Shown: positions 18,895 through 24,783, numbered from the stretch's first letter. The stretch: DNA of 64,000 bases from Clostridium formicaceticum (GCF_001854185.1 NZ_CP017603.1:1426001-1490000); one strand, 5' to 3'. Notes: a model not told the origin generated them from the letters alone. Made by a program: numbers and translations.

Positions 18895-19812
18895 ATGGAA
18901 GTACGTAAGGCAATTATACCAGCAGCAGGATTAGGAACTCGTTTTCTGCCAGCTACAAAAGCACAACCAAAAGAAATGCTACCAATCGTAGACAAGCCTA
19001 CTTTACAGTATATTATAGAAGAGGCTGTAGCGTCTGGGATTGAGGAAATTTTAATCATTACAGGAAGAAATAAGAAAAGTATAGAAGACCACTTTGACAA
19101 ATCTGTGGAACTGGAGCTGGAGCTGGAGACAAAAGGAAAACATGATTTGCTGGCGGAGGTAAGAAAGATCTCTGATATGGTAAATATTCATTATATAAGA
19201 CAAAAAGAAGCTAAAGGATTAGGCCATGCTATACATTGTGCTAAAAGCTTTATAGGGAATGAACCCTTTGCAGTTCTTCTAGGGGATGATATTGTCCATC
19301 ATCCAAATAAGCCCTGTCTAAAGCAAATGATAGATGCCTACTCTGAATATAAGACTTCTATCCTGGGTGTACAGGAAGTAGCTAGAGAAGACGTATGTAA
19401 ATATGGGATTGTTGAAGGAAAGCACATTGAAGATAGAGTATATAAAGTAAAAGGATTGGTAGAGAAACCAGCTGTAGAAGAAGCGCCTTCCAATGTAGCG
19501 ATTCTAGGCAGATATATTATTAATCCAGCGATATTTGATATATTGGAGGATACTGAGCCTGGGGCTGGTGGGGAGATACAGTTAACTGATGCGCTAAAGG
19601 TCCTAGCTGAGAGGGAAGCCATGTATGCCTATAATTTCGAAGGTAGAAGATATGACGTGGGAGATAAGCAAGGGTTTTTAGAGGCTACAGTAGAGTTTGC
19701 CTTAAGAAGAGAAGATTTACGGGAAGCGTTTCTAAAATATCTAAATAAGATTGTTGAGAAAGAAACAGAGGTTGTTGCATTAGAAGCGGTTGCTATGGCT
19801 AAGGAAGCATAA
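18895..19812 (+). CDS. galU: UTP--glucose-1-phosphate uridylyltransferase
   Basis: Makes UDP-glucose from UTP and glucose-1-phosphate, feeding the Ugd step. The nucleotidyltransferase signature AGLGTRFLPATKAQPKEMLP is at residues 11-30; IVDKPTLQYIIEEAV, LLGDDIVHHP (metal-binding Asp) and GLVEKPAVEEAPSN follow. The 305-aa length matches GalU/GtaB. SD AAGGAGG lies 8 nt before the ATG. The stop codon is immediately followed by the ATG of the VanZ-like gene, indicating one transcript. Confidence 0.95.
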   Translation: MEVRKAIIPAAGLGTRFLPATKAQPKEMLPIVDKPTLQYIIEEAVASGIEEILIITGRNKKSIEDHFDKSVELELELETKGKHDLLAEVRKISDMVNIHYIRQKEAKGLGHAIHCAKSFIGNEPFAVLLGDDIVHHPNKPCLKQMIDAYSEYKTSILGVQEVAREDVCKYGIVEGKHIEDRVYKVKGLVEKPAVEEAPSNVAILGRYIINPAIFDILEDTEPGAGGEIQLTDALKVLAEREAMYAYNFEGRRYDVGDKQGFLEATVEFALRREDLREAFLKYLNKIVEKETEVVALEAVAMAKEA

Positions 19813-20271
19813 ATGAGTAAAAGAGTAATTATCATTTCATGGATATCAGTTCTGTTTTGGATGGGACTGATATTTTATTCATCATCCCGACCTGCAATCC
19901 AATCTAAGGAGATGAGCAGGGGAGTAACGGAAATAGTCCTTCAGACGATAGAGAGAGTTGCTCCTGATAGGGCTGCTGAGTTAGATATGGGAAGACTACA
20001 TCACTTGATAAGAAAAAATGCTCATTTCTTTTCCTATTTAGTGCTGGGGGTTTTGGTGTTGAATGCTTTGCGAAGAGGTGGAGTAGTTGGATTTAAGGGA
20101 GTTGTTATAGCTTTTATCATTTGTGCCATGTATGCTGTTTCAGATGAAGTCCACCAGCTCTATGTTCCAGGACGAAGTGGTGAGATTCGAGATGTATTTA
20201 TTGATAGCGCTGGAGCAACTGTTGGGATTTTAGGATATTTAGGCGCCAGTAGCAAAATTAAGAAAGTGTAA
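19813..20271 (+). CDS. VanZ-like membrane protein
   Basis: 152 aa with about four membrane segments. Family marks are WMGLIFYSSSRPA near the N-terminus, LIRKNAHFFSYLVLG (conserved K/H/F) and DEVHQLYVPGRSGEIRDVFIDSAGA. VanZ-like proteins occur widely in Firmicutes; the prototype gives low-level teicoplanin resistance and the general function is unknown. There is no intergenic gap to galU. It ends the precursor operon and borders the repeat-rich island. A divergent paralog lies at 25199, on the other side of that island. Confidence 0.82.
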   Translation: MSKRVIIISWISVLFWMGLIFYSSSRPAIQSKEMSRGVTEIVLQTIERVAPDRAAELDMGRLHHLIRKNAHFFSYLVLGVLVLNALRRGGVVGFKGVVIAFIICAMYAVSDEVHQLYVPGRSGEIRDVFIDSAGATVGILGYLGASSKIKKV

Positions 20272-20296
20272 TACTGGGACACAAGGGAAGGGACAA

Positions 20297-20323
20297 GACA
20301 CAGGGGGACAGTTCTTCTGTGTC
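20297..20323. repeat. REP-like palindrome
   Basis: GACACA and TGTGTC form the arms around GGGGACAGTTCTTC. This is one of at least nine related copies between 15.7 and 25.8 kb. The other positions are 15692, 20770, 20998, 22133, 22583, 23063, 23101 and 25719. Copies appear at the edges of the toxin and Rpn segments. Confidence 0.7.
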
Positions 20324-20393
20324 GTTGTTAATTCTTCTTGAAATCTACCTTCGGAGAATATGTAAAAGCTATGGGAAAACTATAGTAAACCCT

Positions 20394-20422
20394 TTGACAT
20401 TTTGATAGAATAGCAATAAGGT
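20394..20422 (+). promoter_or_regulatory. predicted toxin promoter, copy 1
   Basis: Perfect -35 TTGACA, a 17-bp spacer and a -10 TAAGGT. The same arrangement occurs at 22230-22258 and 23198-23226. The surrounding 80 bp are nearly identical in all three copies. Confidence 0.6.
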
Positions 20423-20480
20423 AGTCGGATAAAAGCAGGGTGTGGTTGCCACTTCACTTCAGATGAAGGGAGGTGGTGCG

Positions 20481-20579
20481 ATGAGTACATATGAAGCAAT
20501 ATCAGTGATGATACTGTTTTCTATGTTGATTTTATCGCTTATCTCCTATTTAGATAGGAATAAGAACCAAAAGAAATAA
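20481..20579 (+). CDS. type I toxin, holin-like small membrane peptide, copy 1
   Basis: 32-aa peptide MSTYEAISVMILFSMLILSL followed by a basic tail ending in KNQKK. The pattern of M-S-T-Y-E-A-[IL] plus a single membrane helix plus a Lys-rich end is that of the putative holin-like toxin family (Hol-Tox type), which includes type I toxins that insert in the membrane. SD GGGAGG (20468-20473) lies in the 3' arm of a hairpin: CCAC pairs with GTGG and CTTC with GAAG. Translation is therefore probably restrained in the full-length mRNA. Two more copies lie at 22318 and 23288; this one has Val at residue 9 where the others have Leu. Confidence 0.8.
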   Translation: MSTYEAISVMILFSMLILSLISYLDRNKNQKK

Positions 20580-20661
20580 TCACCCTGTATGCCCCTACAG
20601 AGTGATTAAGATGATTTAAAACTGTTGGTGGCAATCGCATTATGCGAATCCGATTACCTTT
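20570..20661 (-). ncRNA. predicted antisense antitoxin RNA, copy 1
   Basis: On the minus strand an extended -10 (TGATATAAT, core at 20668-20673) points toward the toxin gene, with a weak -35 near 20691-20698. The predicted RNA begins near 20661, folds around TCGCATTATGCGA and runs into the hairpin at 20578-20607. That hairpin is followed on the minus strand by ATTTCTTTT, so the hairpin can end both transcripts. The antisense thus overlaps the 3' end of the toxin mRNA, as in TxpA/RatA-like systems. The end points are inferred, not measured. Confidence 0.6.
20578..20607. terminator. shared convergent hairpin terminator, toxin copy 1
   Basis: AATCAC-CCTGTA pairs with TACAG-AGTGATT around GCCCC. 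It overlaps the toxin stop codon. The stem sequences differ between the three copies but pairing is kept. Confidence 0.6.
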
Positions 20662-20767
20662 TTTATTATTATATCATACTTAGAGAAAAAATAAACAACA
20701 TTTTACAAAACCTCGGTGCACACTTGGAGAAATTGCTGGTAAAGAAGTAGGAAGAATAAATGTGGGA

Positions 20768-20997
20768 GAACACAAGGGGACGGAGGTTTTATGTCATTTT
20801 CACCTCCAATTTATGTTAATTGTAAAAAACAGTAGTAGAGAAATCTTTAAAATAGAACTCAATACCTGACATCAACTCAGCAGGGCATTGGGTTGAGAGA
20901 AAGGGCGTTAAGCTTTAAACCAAAGCGTAGGTTCTATTGGTCAATTTTGACGTAACCATTGATGGAATAGGAAAGACAAGTTCCCTTTTCCAGAGGA
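20768..20997. repeat. dispersed repeat R1, copy 2
   Basis: Homologous to 15692-15976. It begins with the palindrome ACACAAGGGGACGG and holds the hairpin TCAACTCA-GCAGGGCAT-TGGGTTGA. It ends just before the REP-like sequence that fuses to the Rpn fragment at 21030. Relative to copy 1, about 50 bp are missing around the AAGGCCTATAGG segment. Confidence 0.7.
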
Positions 20998-21029
20998 TAT
21001 ACAAGGGGACGGTTCTTCTGTGTCGTTTT

Positions 21030-21420
21030 AACCTTAAGAGAAGCAATGATAGCATTAGATAAAATAGATAAACAAGAAAAAGGTATAGAATATTTTGAGA
21101 CCTTCATTAGATACATTATGAATGCTAGAAATGACCTAGAGCTAAAAGCAGTGTATGATATGGCAAAGGATATTTCCATTGAAAGGAGAGATGTAATCAT
21201 GACAATAGCTGAAAAGTTGATAAAAGAAGGCATGGAGAAAGGCATGGAGAAAGGCATGGAAAAAGGTATGGAAAAAGGCATGGAAAAAGGCATGGAGAAA
21301 GGTAAGTGGGAAGAAAAAAGAGAGGTGGCTAGAAACTTACTTGGTTTAAGCGTGGAAATAGATAAGATTATAAAAGCTACAGGACTTGAAGAAGCTGAAA
21401 TAAAAAAATTAATGAATTAA
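21030..21420 (+). pseudogene. Rpn-family nuclease gene, 3' fragment A
   Basis: From TAACCTTAAGAGAAGC onward it matches the 3' part of the intact gene at 23782 (from 24368) almost base for base. It encodes the helical region starting REAMIALDKIDKQEKG, the (MEKG)6 repeat and the end EEAEIKKLMN. The PD-(D/E)XK catalytic half is missing. The fragment is fused at its 5' end to a REP-like palindrome (20998-21024) instead of the rest of the gene. An internal ATG at 21046 could still give a 124-aa protein, but no convincing SD precedes it. The same junction occurs in fragment B. Confidence 0.85.
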
Positions 21421-21613
21421 GACAAGGGGTAACAACTATGGACAAACAAGAATGGTGACAGCTACCACAAACACCACACAAAAGCTGACACAGTGCCAGA
21501 CACCAACTTATCAACTTAAAAACTTAAATGGATAAAGATAAAGAAACTACAGGCTCTAGTATAGGAGCTGTAACGATGGGTGTACTTTCACCAGATTGCT
21601 GGCATTTCCTAAA

Positions 21614-21862
21614 TCATTCTATGTTTAGCAGCCATAATACACTCACTCCTAAAGCATCGGCAATAGCCACAAGTTCAATATCTGTTACCGGTCTTGTTTT
21701 TGCTTCTATCTTGGAAATTGTTGTTTTTTCCAATTCAATTCCTCGAACAGCCAGACGGGCCAAAAGGTCTGTTTGGGTTACTTTAGGTTTAGTTTTATGA
21801 CGAGCTTGACGAACACGATTGCCTATTAAGTTTCTAGCATTTAAATTGTTCATATTTATCAT
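21614..21862 (-). CDS. Xre-family HTH repressor
   Basis: 82-aa DNA-binding protein consisting almost only of an HTH_3 domain: IGNRVRQARHKTKPKVTQTDLLARL, then VRGIELEKTTISKIEAKTRPVTDIELVAIADALGVS (recognition helix around TTISKIE) and the end VLWLLNIE. Similar small regulators occur in phage-derived and mobile modules. SD GGAGAG lies 8 nt before the start codon at 21862. It diverges from the Spo0E-like gene at 21971; the 108-bp gap holds two palindromes that are the likely binding sites. It should repress the Spo0E-like gene and probably itself. Confidence 0.85.
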   Translation of the reverse strand: MINMNNLNARNLIGNRVRQARHKTKPKVTQTDLLARLAVRGIELEKTTISKIEAKTRPVTDIELVAIADALGVSVLWLLNIE

Positions 21863-21892
21863 AAATTAATCTCTCCAAATTGGTTGTTTATA

Positions 21893-21940
21893 AACTTGAT
21901 TATAGAGCAAGTTTAGTGATATAATTTGCTTAACAAGCAA
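21893..21940. promoter_or_regulatory. spo0E-like promoter with two operator palindromes
   Basis: Plus-strand promoter with -35 TTGATT (21896-21901), an 18-bp spacer and -10 TATAAT (21920-21925). Palindrome O1, AACTTG-N9-CAAGTT (21893-21913), covers the -35. Palindrome O2, TTGCTTAACAAGCAA (21926-21940), covers the start region. Occupancy by the divergent Xre protein would block RNA polymerase. Confidence 0.7.
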
Positions 21941-21970
21941 GTTATATAAAATTATTGGAGGAATTTACAG

Positions 21971-22123
21971 ATGATAAAAATGAAAAAATGTATAGAAGAA
22001 TTGAGAAAACAATTGGATATGTTTGCTAAAGATATAGATAACCGTAATAAAGAGAAATTGCTTGAGATTAGCCAGGAAATGGATAAAGTTATCAATGATT
22101 ATATCAGTAAACGTAAAGTCTAG
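21971..22123 (+). CDS. Spo0E-family aspartyl-phosphate phosphatase
   Basis: 50-aa protein with the Spo0E-family hairpin of two helices: KKCIEELRKQLDMFAKD, then KEKLLEISQEMDKVINDYI. The signature S-Q-E-L-D is present as SQEMD. Known members dephosphorylate Spo0A~P and delay sporulation. SD TTGGAGGA lies 8 nt before the ATG. The gene has its own promoter with operator palindromes and sits inside the toxin/Rpn island. A horizontally acquired element that can restrain host sporulation is a reasonable inference. Confidence 0.82.
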   Translation: MIKMKKCIEELRKQLDMFAKDIDNRNKEKLLEISQEMDKVINDYISKRKV

Positions 22124-22132
22124 CACATAGGA

Positions 22133-22159
22133 GACACAAGGAGACGGAGGTTTTGTGTC
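22133..22159. repeat. REP-like palindrome
   Basis: GACACAA pairs with TTGTGTC around GGAGACGGAGGT. It is directly upstream of toxin module 2, in the same relative place as the copies before modules 1 and 3. Confidence 0.7.
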
Positions 22160-22229
22160 GTTGTCAATTCTTCTTGAAATCTACCTTCGGAAAATATGTA
22201 AAAGCTATGGGAAAACTATAGTAAATTTC

Positions 22230-22258
22230 TTGACATTTTGATAGAATAGCAATAAGGT
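22230..22258 (+). promoter_or_regulatory. predicted toxin promoter, copy 2
   Basis: TTGACA, 17-bp spacer, TAAGGT, identical in layout to copy 1. The leader to the ATG is about 60 nt. Confidence 0.6.
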
Positions 22259-22317
22259 AGTCGGATAAAAAGCAGGGTGTGGTTGCCGCTTCACTTCGGA
22301 TGAAGGGAGGTGGTGCG

Positions 22318-22416
22318 ATGAGTACATATGAGGCAATATCACTAATGATACTGTTTTCTATGTTGATTCTGTCGCTTATCTCCTATATAGATAGGAATAA
22401 GAACCAAAAGAAATAA
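22318..22416 (+). CDS. type I toxin, holin-like small membrane peptide, copy 2
   Basis: 32 aa, differing from copy 1 at residue 9 (Leu for Val) and residue 24 (Ile for Leu). It has a single membrane helix and the basic tail RNKNQKK. The SD GGGAGG is again in a hairpin; the leader arm here reads CCGC instead of CCAC and still pairs with GTGG through a G-U. The family and role are as for copy 1. It lies between the Spo0E-like gene and Rpn fragment B. Confidence 0.8.
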   Translation: MSTYEAISLMILFSMLILSLISYIDRNKNQKK

Positions 22417-22498
22417 TCACCCTGCACAGCCCTGCAGAGTGATTAAAAAGATTTAAAACTCACGGCGGCAATCGCATTATGCGAATCCGATTACCTTT
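22407..22498 (-). ncRNA. predicted antisense antitoxin RNA, copy 2
   Basis: The minus-strand -10 TATAAT is at 22505-22510 with the extended TG. The predicted RNA runs from about 22498 through the hairpin at 22415-22444 and ends in ATTTCTTTT. It contains the same TCGCATTATGCGA hairpin. Ends are inferred. Confidence 0.58.
22415..22444. terminator. shared convergent hairpin terminator, toxin copy 2
   Basis: AATCAC-CCTGCA pairs with TGCAG-AGTGATT. Compared with copy 1, TGTA/TACA is replaced by TGCA/TGCA, so base pairing is preserved. Confidence 0.6.
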
Positions 22499-22609
22499 TT
22501 TACTATTATATCATAACTAGGGCAAAAATAAACAGGATTTTTATAATTTTAAACCTAAACAACGGTGTCAGGCAGAGGATATACAGGGGGACGGTTCTTC
22601 TGTGTCGTT

Positions 22610-23002
22610 CTAACCTTAAGAGAAGCAATGATAGCATTAGATAAAATAGATAAACAAGAAAAAGGTATAGAATATTTTGAGACCTTCATTAGATACATTA
22701 TGAATGCTAGAAATGACCTAGAGCTAAAAGCAGTGTATGATATGGCAAAGGATATTTCCATTGAAAGGAGCGATGTAATCATGACAATAGCTGAAAAGTT
22801 GATAAAAGAAGGCATGGAGAAAGGCATGGAGAAAGGCATGGAAAAAGGTATGAAAAAAGGCATGGAAAGAGGCATAGAGAAAGGTAAGTGGGAAGAAAAA
22901 AGAGAGGTGGCTAGAAACTTACTTGGTTTAGGCGTGGAAATAGATAAGATTATAAAAGCTACAGGACTTGAAGAAGCTGAAATAAAAAAATTAATGAATT
23001 AA
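22610..23002 (+). pseudogene. Rpn-family nuclease gene, 3' fragment B
   Basis: Carries the same 5' truncation point as fragment A. The sequence before it is again a REP-like palindrome ending CTGTGTCGTT, read in frame from a GTG at 22565. The repeat has six units, two of them altered (MKKG, MERG, with IEKG last). The flank after the stop (GACAAGG-GTAACAACTATGG) is shared with fragment A but not with the intact gene. A and B therefore derive from one duplicated, already truncated unit. The catalytic domain is absent. Confidence 0.85.
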
Positions 23003-23197
23003 GACAAGGAGTAACAACTATGGACAAACAAGAATGGTGACAGATGTCACAAGGACATAGCTGGCACTGAGGGACAGCTCTTCTGTGTTAAAAAGCAAAT
23101 ACACAGGGGGGATAGTTCTTCTGTATCGTTGTTAATTCTTCTTGAAATCTACCTTCGGAGAATATGTAAAAGCTATGGGAAAACTATAGTAAATCCT

Positions 23198-23226
23198 TTG
23201 ACATTTTGATAGAATAGCAATAAGGT
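23198..23226 (+). promoter_or_regulatory. predicted toxin promoter, copy 3
   Basis: TTGACA, 17-bp spacer, TAAGGT, as in copies 1 and 2. It is preceded by a REP-like palindrome at 23101-23127. Confidence 0.6.
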
Positions 23227-23287
23227 AGTCGGATAAAAAGCAGGGTATGGTTGCCGCTTCACTTCAGATGAAGGGAGGTGGTGCGAT

Positions 23288-23386
23288 ATGAGTACATATG
23301 AGGCAATATCACTAATGATACTGTTTTCTATGCTTATCTTATCGCTTATCTCCTATTTAGATAGGAATAAGAACCAAAAGAAATAA
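23288..23386 (+). CDS. type I toxin, holin-like small membrane peptide, copy 3
   Basis: 32 aa, identical to copy 2 except Leu at residue 24. It has one membrane helix and a lysine-rich C-terminus. A 2-bp TA insertion between the SD hairpin and the ATG (GCGATATGAGT instead of GCGATGAGT) lengthens the SD spacing from 7 to 9 nt. Initiation should still be possible, and the reading frame is intact. The module precedes the intact rpn gene. Confidence 0.8.
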   Translation: MSTYEAISLMILFSMLILSLISYLDRNKNQKK

Positions 23387-23471
23387 CCACCCTGTTAGCG
23401 GCAGGATGGTTATCATGTATTAAACTTTAACCTGATTGTGGCAATCGCATTATGCGAATCCGATTACCTTT
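23377..23471 (-). ncRNA. predicted antisense antitoxin RNA, copy 3
   Basis: Minus-strand -10 TATAAT at 23478-23483 with the extended TG; the RNA would start near 23471 and read leftward through the hairpin at 23385-23411. It has the same internal hairpin sequence as copies 1 and 2. Ends are inferred. Confidence 0.58.
23385..23411. terminator. shared convergent hairpin terminator, toxin copy 3
   Basis: AACCAC-CCTG pairs with CAGG-ATGGTT. The outer stem (AACCA/TGGTT) differs from copies 1 and 2 (AATCA/TGATT) by matching changes on both sides. Confidence 0.6.
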
Positions 23472-23546
23472 TTTACTATTATATCATAATTAGAGAAAAA
23501 ATAAACAGCATCATAGGAATCTCTAAGTTAAATTTTTAAACGGTGG

Positions 23547-23656
23547 CAGACTGCGTAAAAACTAACCTTATTCGTGTTTTTGTCATTCTGAAGGTAGTGA
23601 AGAATCTTGTGTTTTAAACCTTTAATACCCATTCGCTACGATTTTCACGCAGTCTG
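23547..23656. mobile_element. 110-bp MITE-like inverted-repeat element
   Basis: Ends are perfect 10-bp inverted repeats, CAGACTGCGT and ACGCAGTCTG, with partial pairing a few bases further in. The interior contains GTCATTCTGAAGGTAGTGAA, a version of a short motif I recall from many Firmicute intergenic regions. A related motif is at 46387-46415. There is no coding capacity. It lies between toxin module 3 and rpn. Confidence 0.5.
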
Positions 23657-23732
23657 ACGGAGGCTTTGTGCTGTTGCTAATTCTTCTTAAAATCGATGTT
23701 TGAAGAATGCTTCAAAATCTATAGTAAATAGT

Positions 23733-23761
23733 GTGATGTTTTGATAAAATAACAGTAAGAT
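23733..23761 (+). promoter_or_regulatory. rpn promoter, related to the toxin promoters
   Basis: Aligned with the toxin leaders, the sequence keeps ATTCTTCTT-AAATC, CTATAGTAAA, TTTTGATA-AATA and TAAG-TAGT. The -35 is degraded (GTGATG for TTGACA) while the -10 is better (TAAGAT). Its spacing of 17 bp is the same. Confidence 0.5.
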
Positions 23762-23781
23762 AGTGGGAAAAGGAGAAAATG

Positions 23782-24783
23782 ATGAGTGAAATAAAAAAAC
23801 CTCATGACAAATTTTTTAAAGAGACTTTAAGCGATATCAAGACAGCAAAGAACTTTATGACCAATTATTTGCCTAAAGAAGTTTTGGAGATAATAGATCT
23901 AGAGACATTATCGCCCCAAAAGGATAGCTATATAGAAAAAGAGCTAGAAGAAACCTTTTCCGACCTATTATTTAAAACAAAAATGAAAGAAGGAGAGGGC
24001 TATATTTATTTCCTCTTTGAACATAAAAGCTATTCATCAGGCAGAATATCTCTTCAACTGCTAAAATATATGATAAAAATATGGGAACAGAAGATGGTTA
24101 AGGAAAAAGAAGCAAAGCTACCAATCATTATACCATTGGTAGTACACCATGGAAGAAGTTTTTGGAATACTTCTTTAAAGCTATCAGACATGATAGAAGG
24201 TTATAAAGACCTTCATAGGACGGTGGCAAAATATATACCCGACTATGAATATATCCTATACGACCTATCTCGATATACAGATGAAGAAATAAAAGGAGAT
24301 ACAAAGTTAAGAATATTCATAAAAATATTAAGAGATATATTTGAAAAGGACTATGATGAATTTCTTCTAACCTTAAGAGAAGCAATGATAGCATTAGATA
24401 AAATAGATAAACAAGAAAAAGGTATAGAATATTTTGAGACCTTCATTAGATACATTATGAATGCTAGAAATGACCTAGAGCTAAAAGCAGTGTATGATAT
24501 GGCAAAGGATATTTCCATTGAAAGGAGCGATGTAATCATGACAATAGCTGAAAAGTTGATAAAAGAAGGCATGGAGAAAGGCATGGAGAAAGGCATGGAG
24601 AAAGGCATGGAGAAAGGCATGGAAAAAGGTATGGAGAAAGGCATGGAAAAAGGCATGGAGAAAGGTAAGTGGGAAGAAAAAAGAGAGGTGGCTAGAAACT
24701 TACTTGGTTTAGGCGTGGAAATAGATAAGATTATAAAAGCTACAGGACTTGAAGAAGCTGAAATAAAAAAATTAATGAATTAA
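23782..24783 (+). CDS. Rpn-family PD-(D/E)XK nuclease / recombination-promoting protein
   Basis: 333 aa. The N-terminal nuclease domain (about residues 1-200) begins IKKPHDKFFKETLSD. It has ETFSDLLFKTK and YIYFLFEHKSYSS, the D...E-x-K core of the PD-(D/E)XK fold, and then YILYDLSRYTDEEI. A helical linker and a (MEKG)8 tandem repeat near residues 266-297 precede EEAEIKKLMN. RpnA-like proteins are DNA endonucleases; their biological role is debated. SD AGGAG lies 6 nt before this ATG (another ATG is 3 nt upstream). It is the only complete one of three copies here, and its leader resembles that of the toxin genes. Confidence 0.85.
   Translation: MSEIKKPHDKFFKETLSDIKTAKNFMTNYLPKEVLEIIDLETLSPQKDSYIEKELEETFSDLLFKTKMKEGEGYIYFLFEHKSYSSGRISLQLLKYMIKIWEQKMVKEKEAKLPIIIPLVVHHGRSFWNTSLKLSDMIEGYKDLHRTVAKYIPDYEYILYDLSRYTDEEIKGDTKLRIFIKILRDIFEKDYDEFLLTLREAMIALDKIDKQEKGIEYFETFIRYIMNARNDLELKAVYDMAKDISIERSDVIMTIAEKLIKEGMEKGMEKGMEKGMEKGMEKGMEKGMEKGMEKGKWEEKREVARNLLGLGVEIDKIIKATGLEEAEIKKLMN
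24568..24663 (+). repeat. 12-bp tandem repeat inside rpn (8 units)
   Basis: Eight in-frame copies of a GGCATGGAGAAA-type 12-mer encode Met-Glu-Lys-Gly. Fragments A and B carry six units each at 21231-21302 and 22811-22882. Unit number can change without altering the frame. Confidence 0.85.

Noticed and set aside
21528-21800. Plus-strand 90-codon frame opposite the Xre gene
   Set aside because: It is antisense to a clear HTH domain and has no SD.
20481-23386. Reading the three small peptides as phage holins of a prophage
   Set aside because: No lysin, capsid, terminase or integrase gene is near; each peptide has its own promoter, antisense promoter and terminator.
24351-24656. Open frames rich in MPFS on the minus strand opposite the rpn repeats (also near 20934-21293 and 22555-22875)
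   Set aside because: They are antisense readings of the MEKG repeat; low-complexity proline/serine/methionine repeats without an SD or family match.
24568-24663. Tandem 12-bp repeats that could be mistaken for a CRISPR array
   Set aside because: The repeats are contiguous, have no spacers, and encode MEKG in frame within rpn. The same holds for 21231-21302 and 22811-22882.
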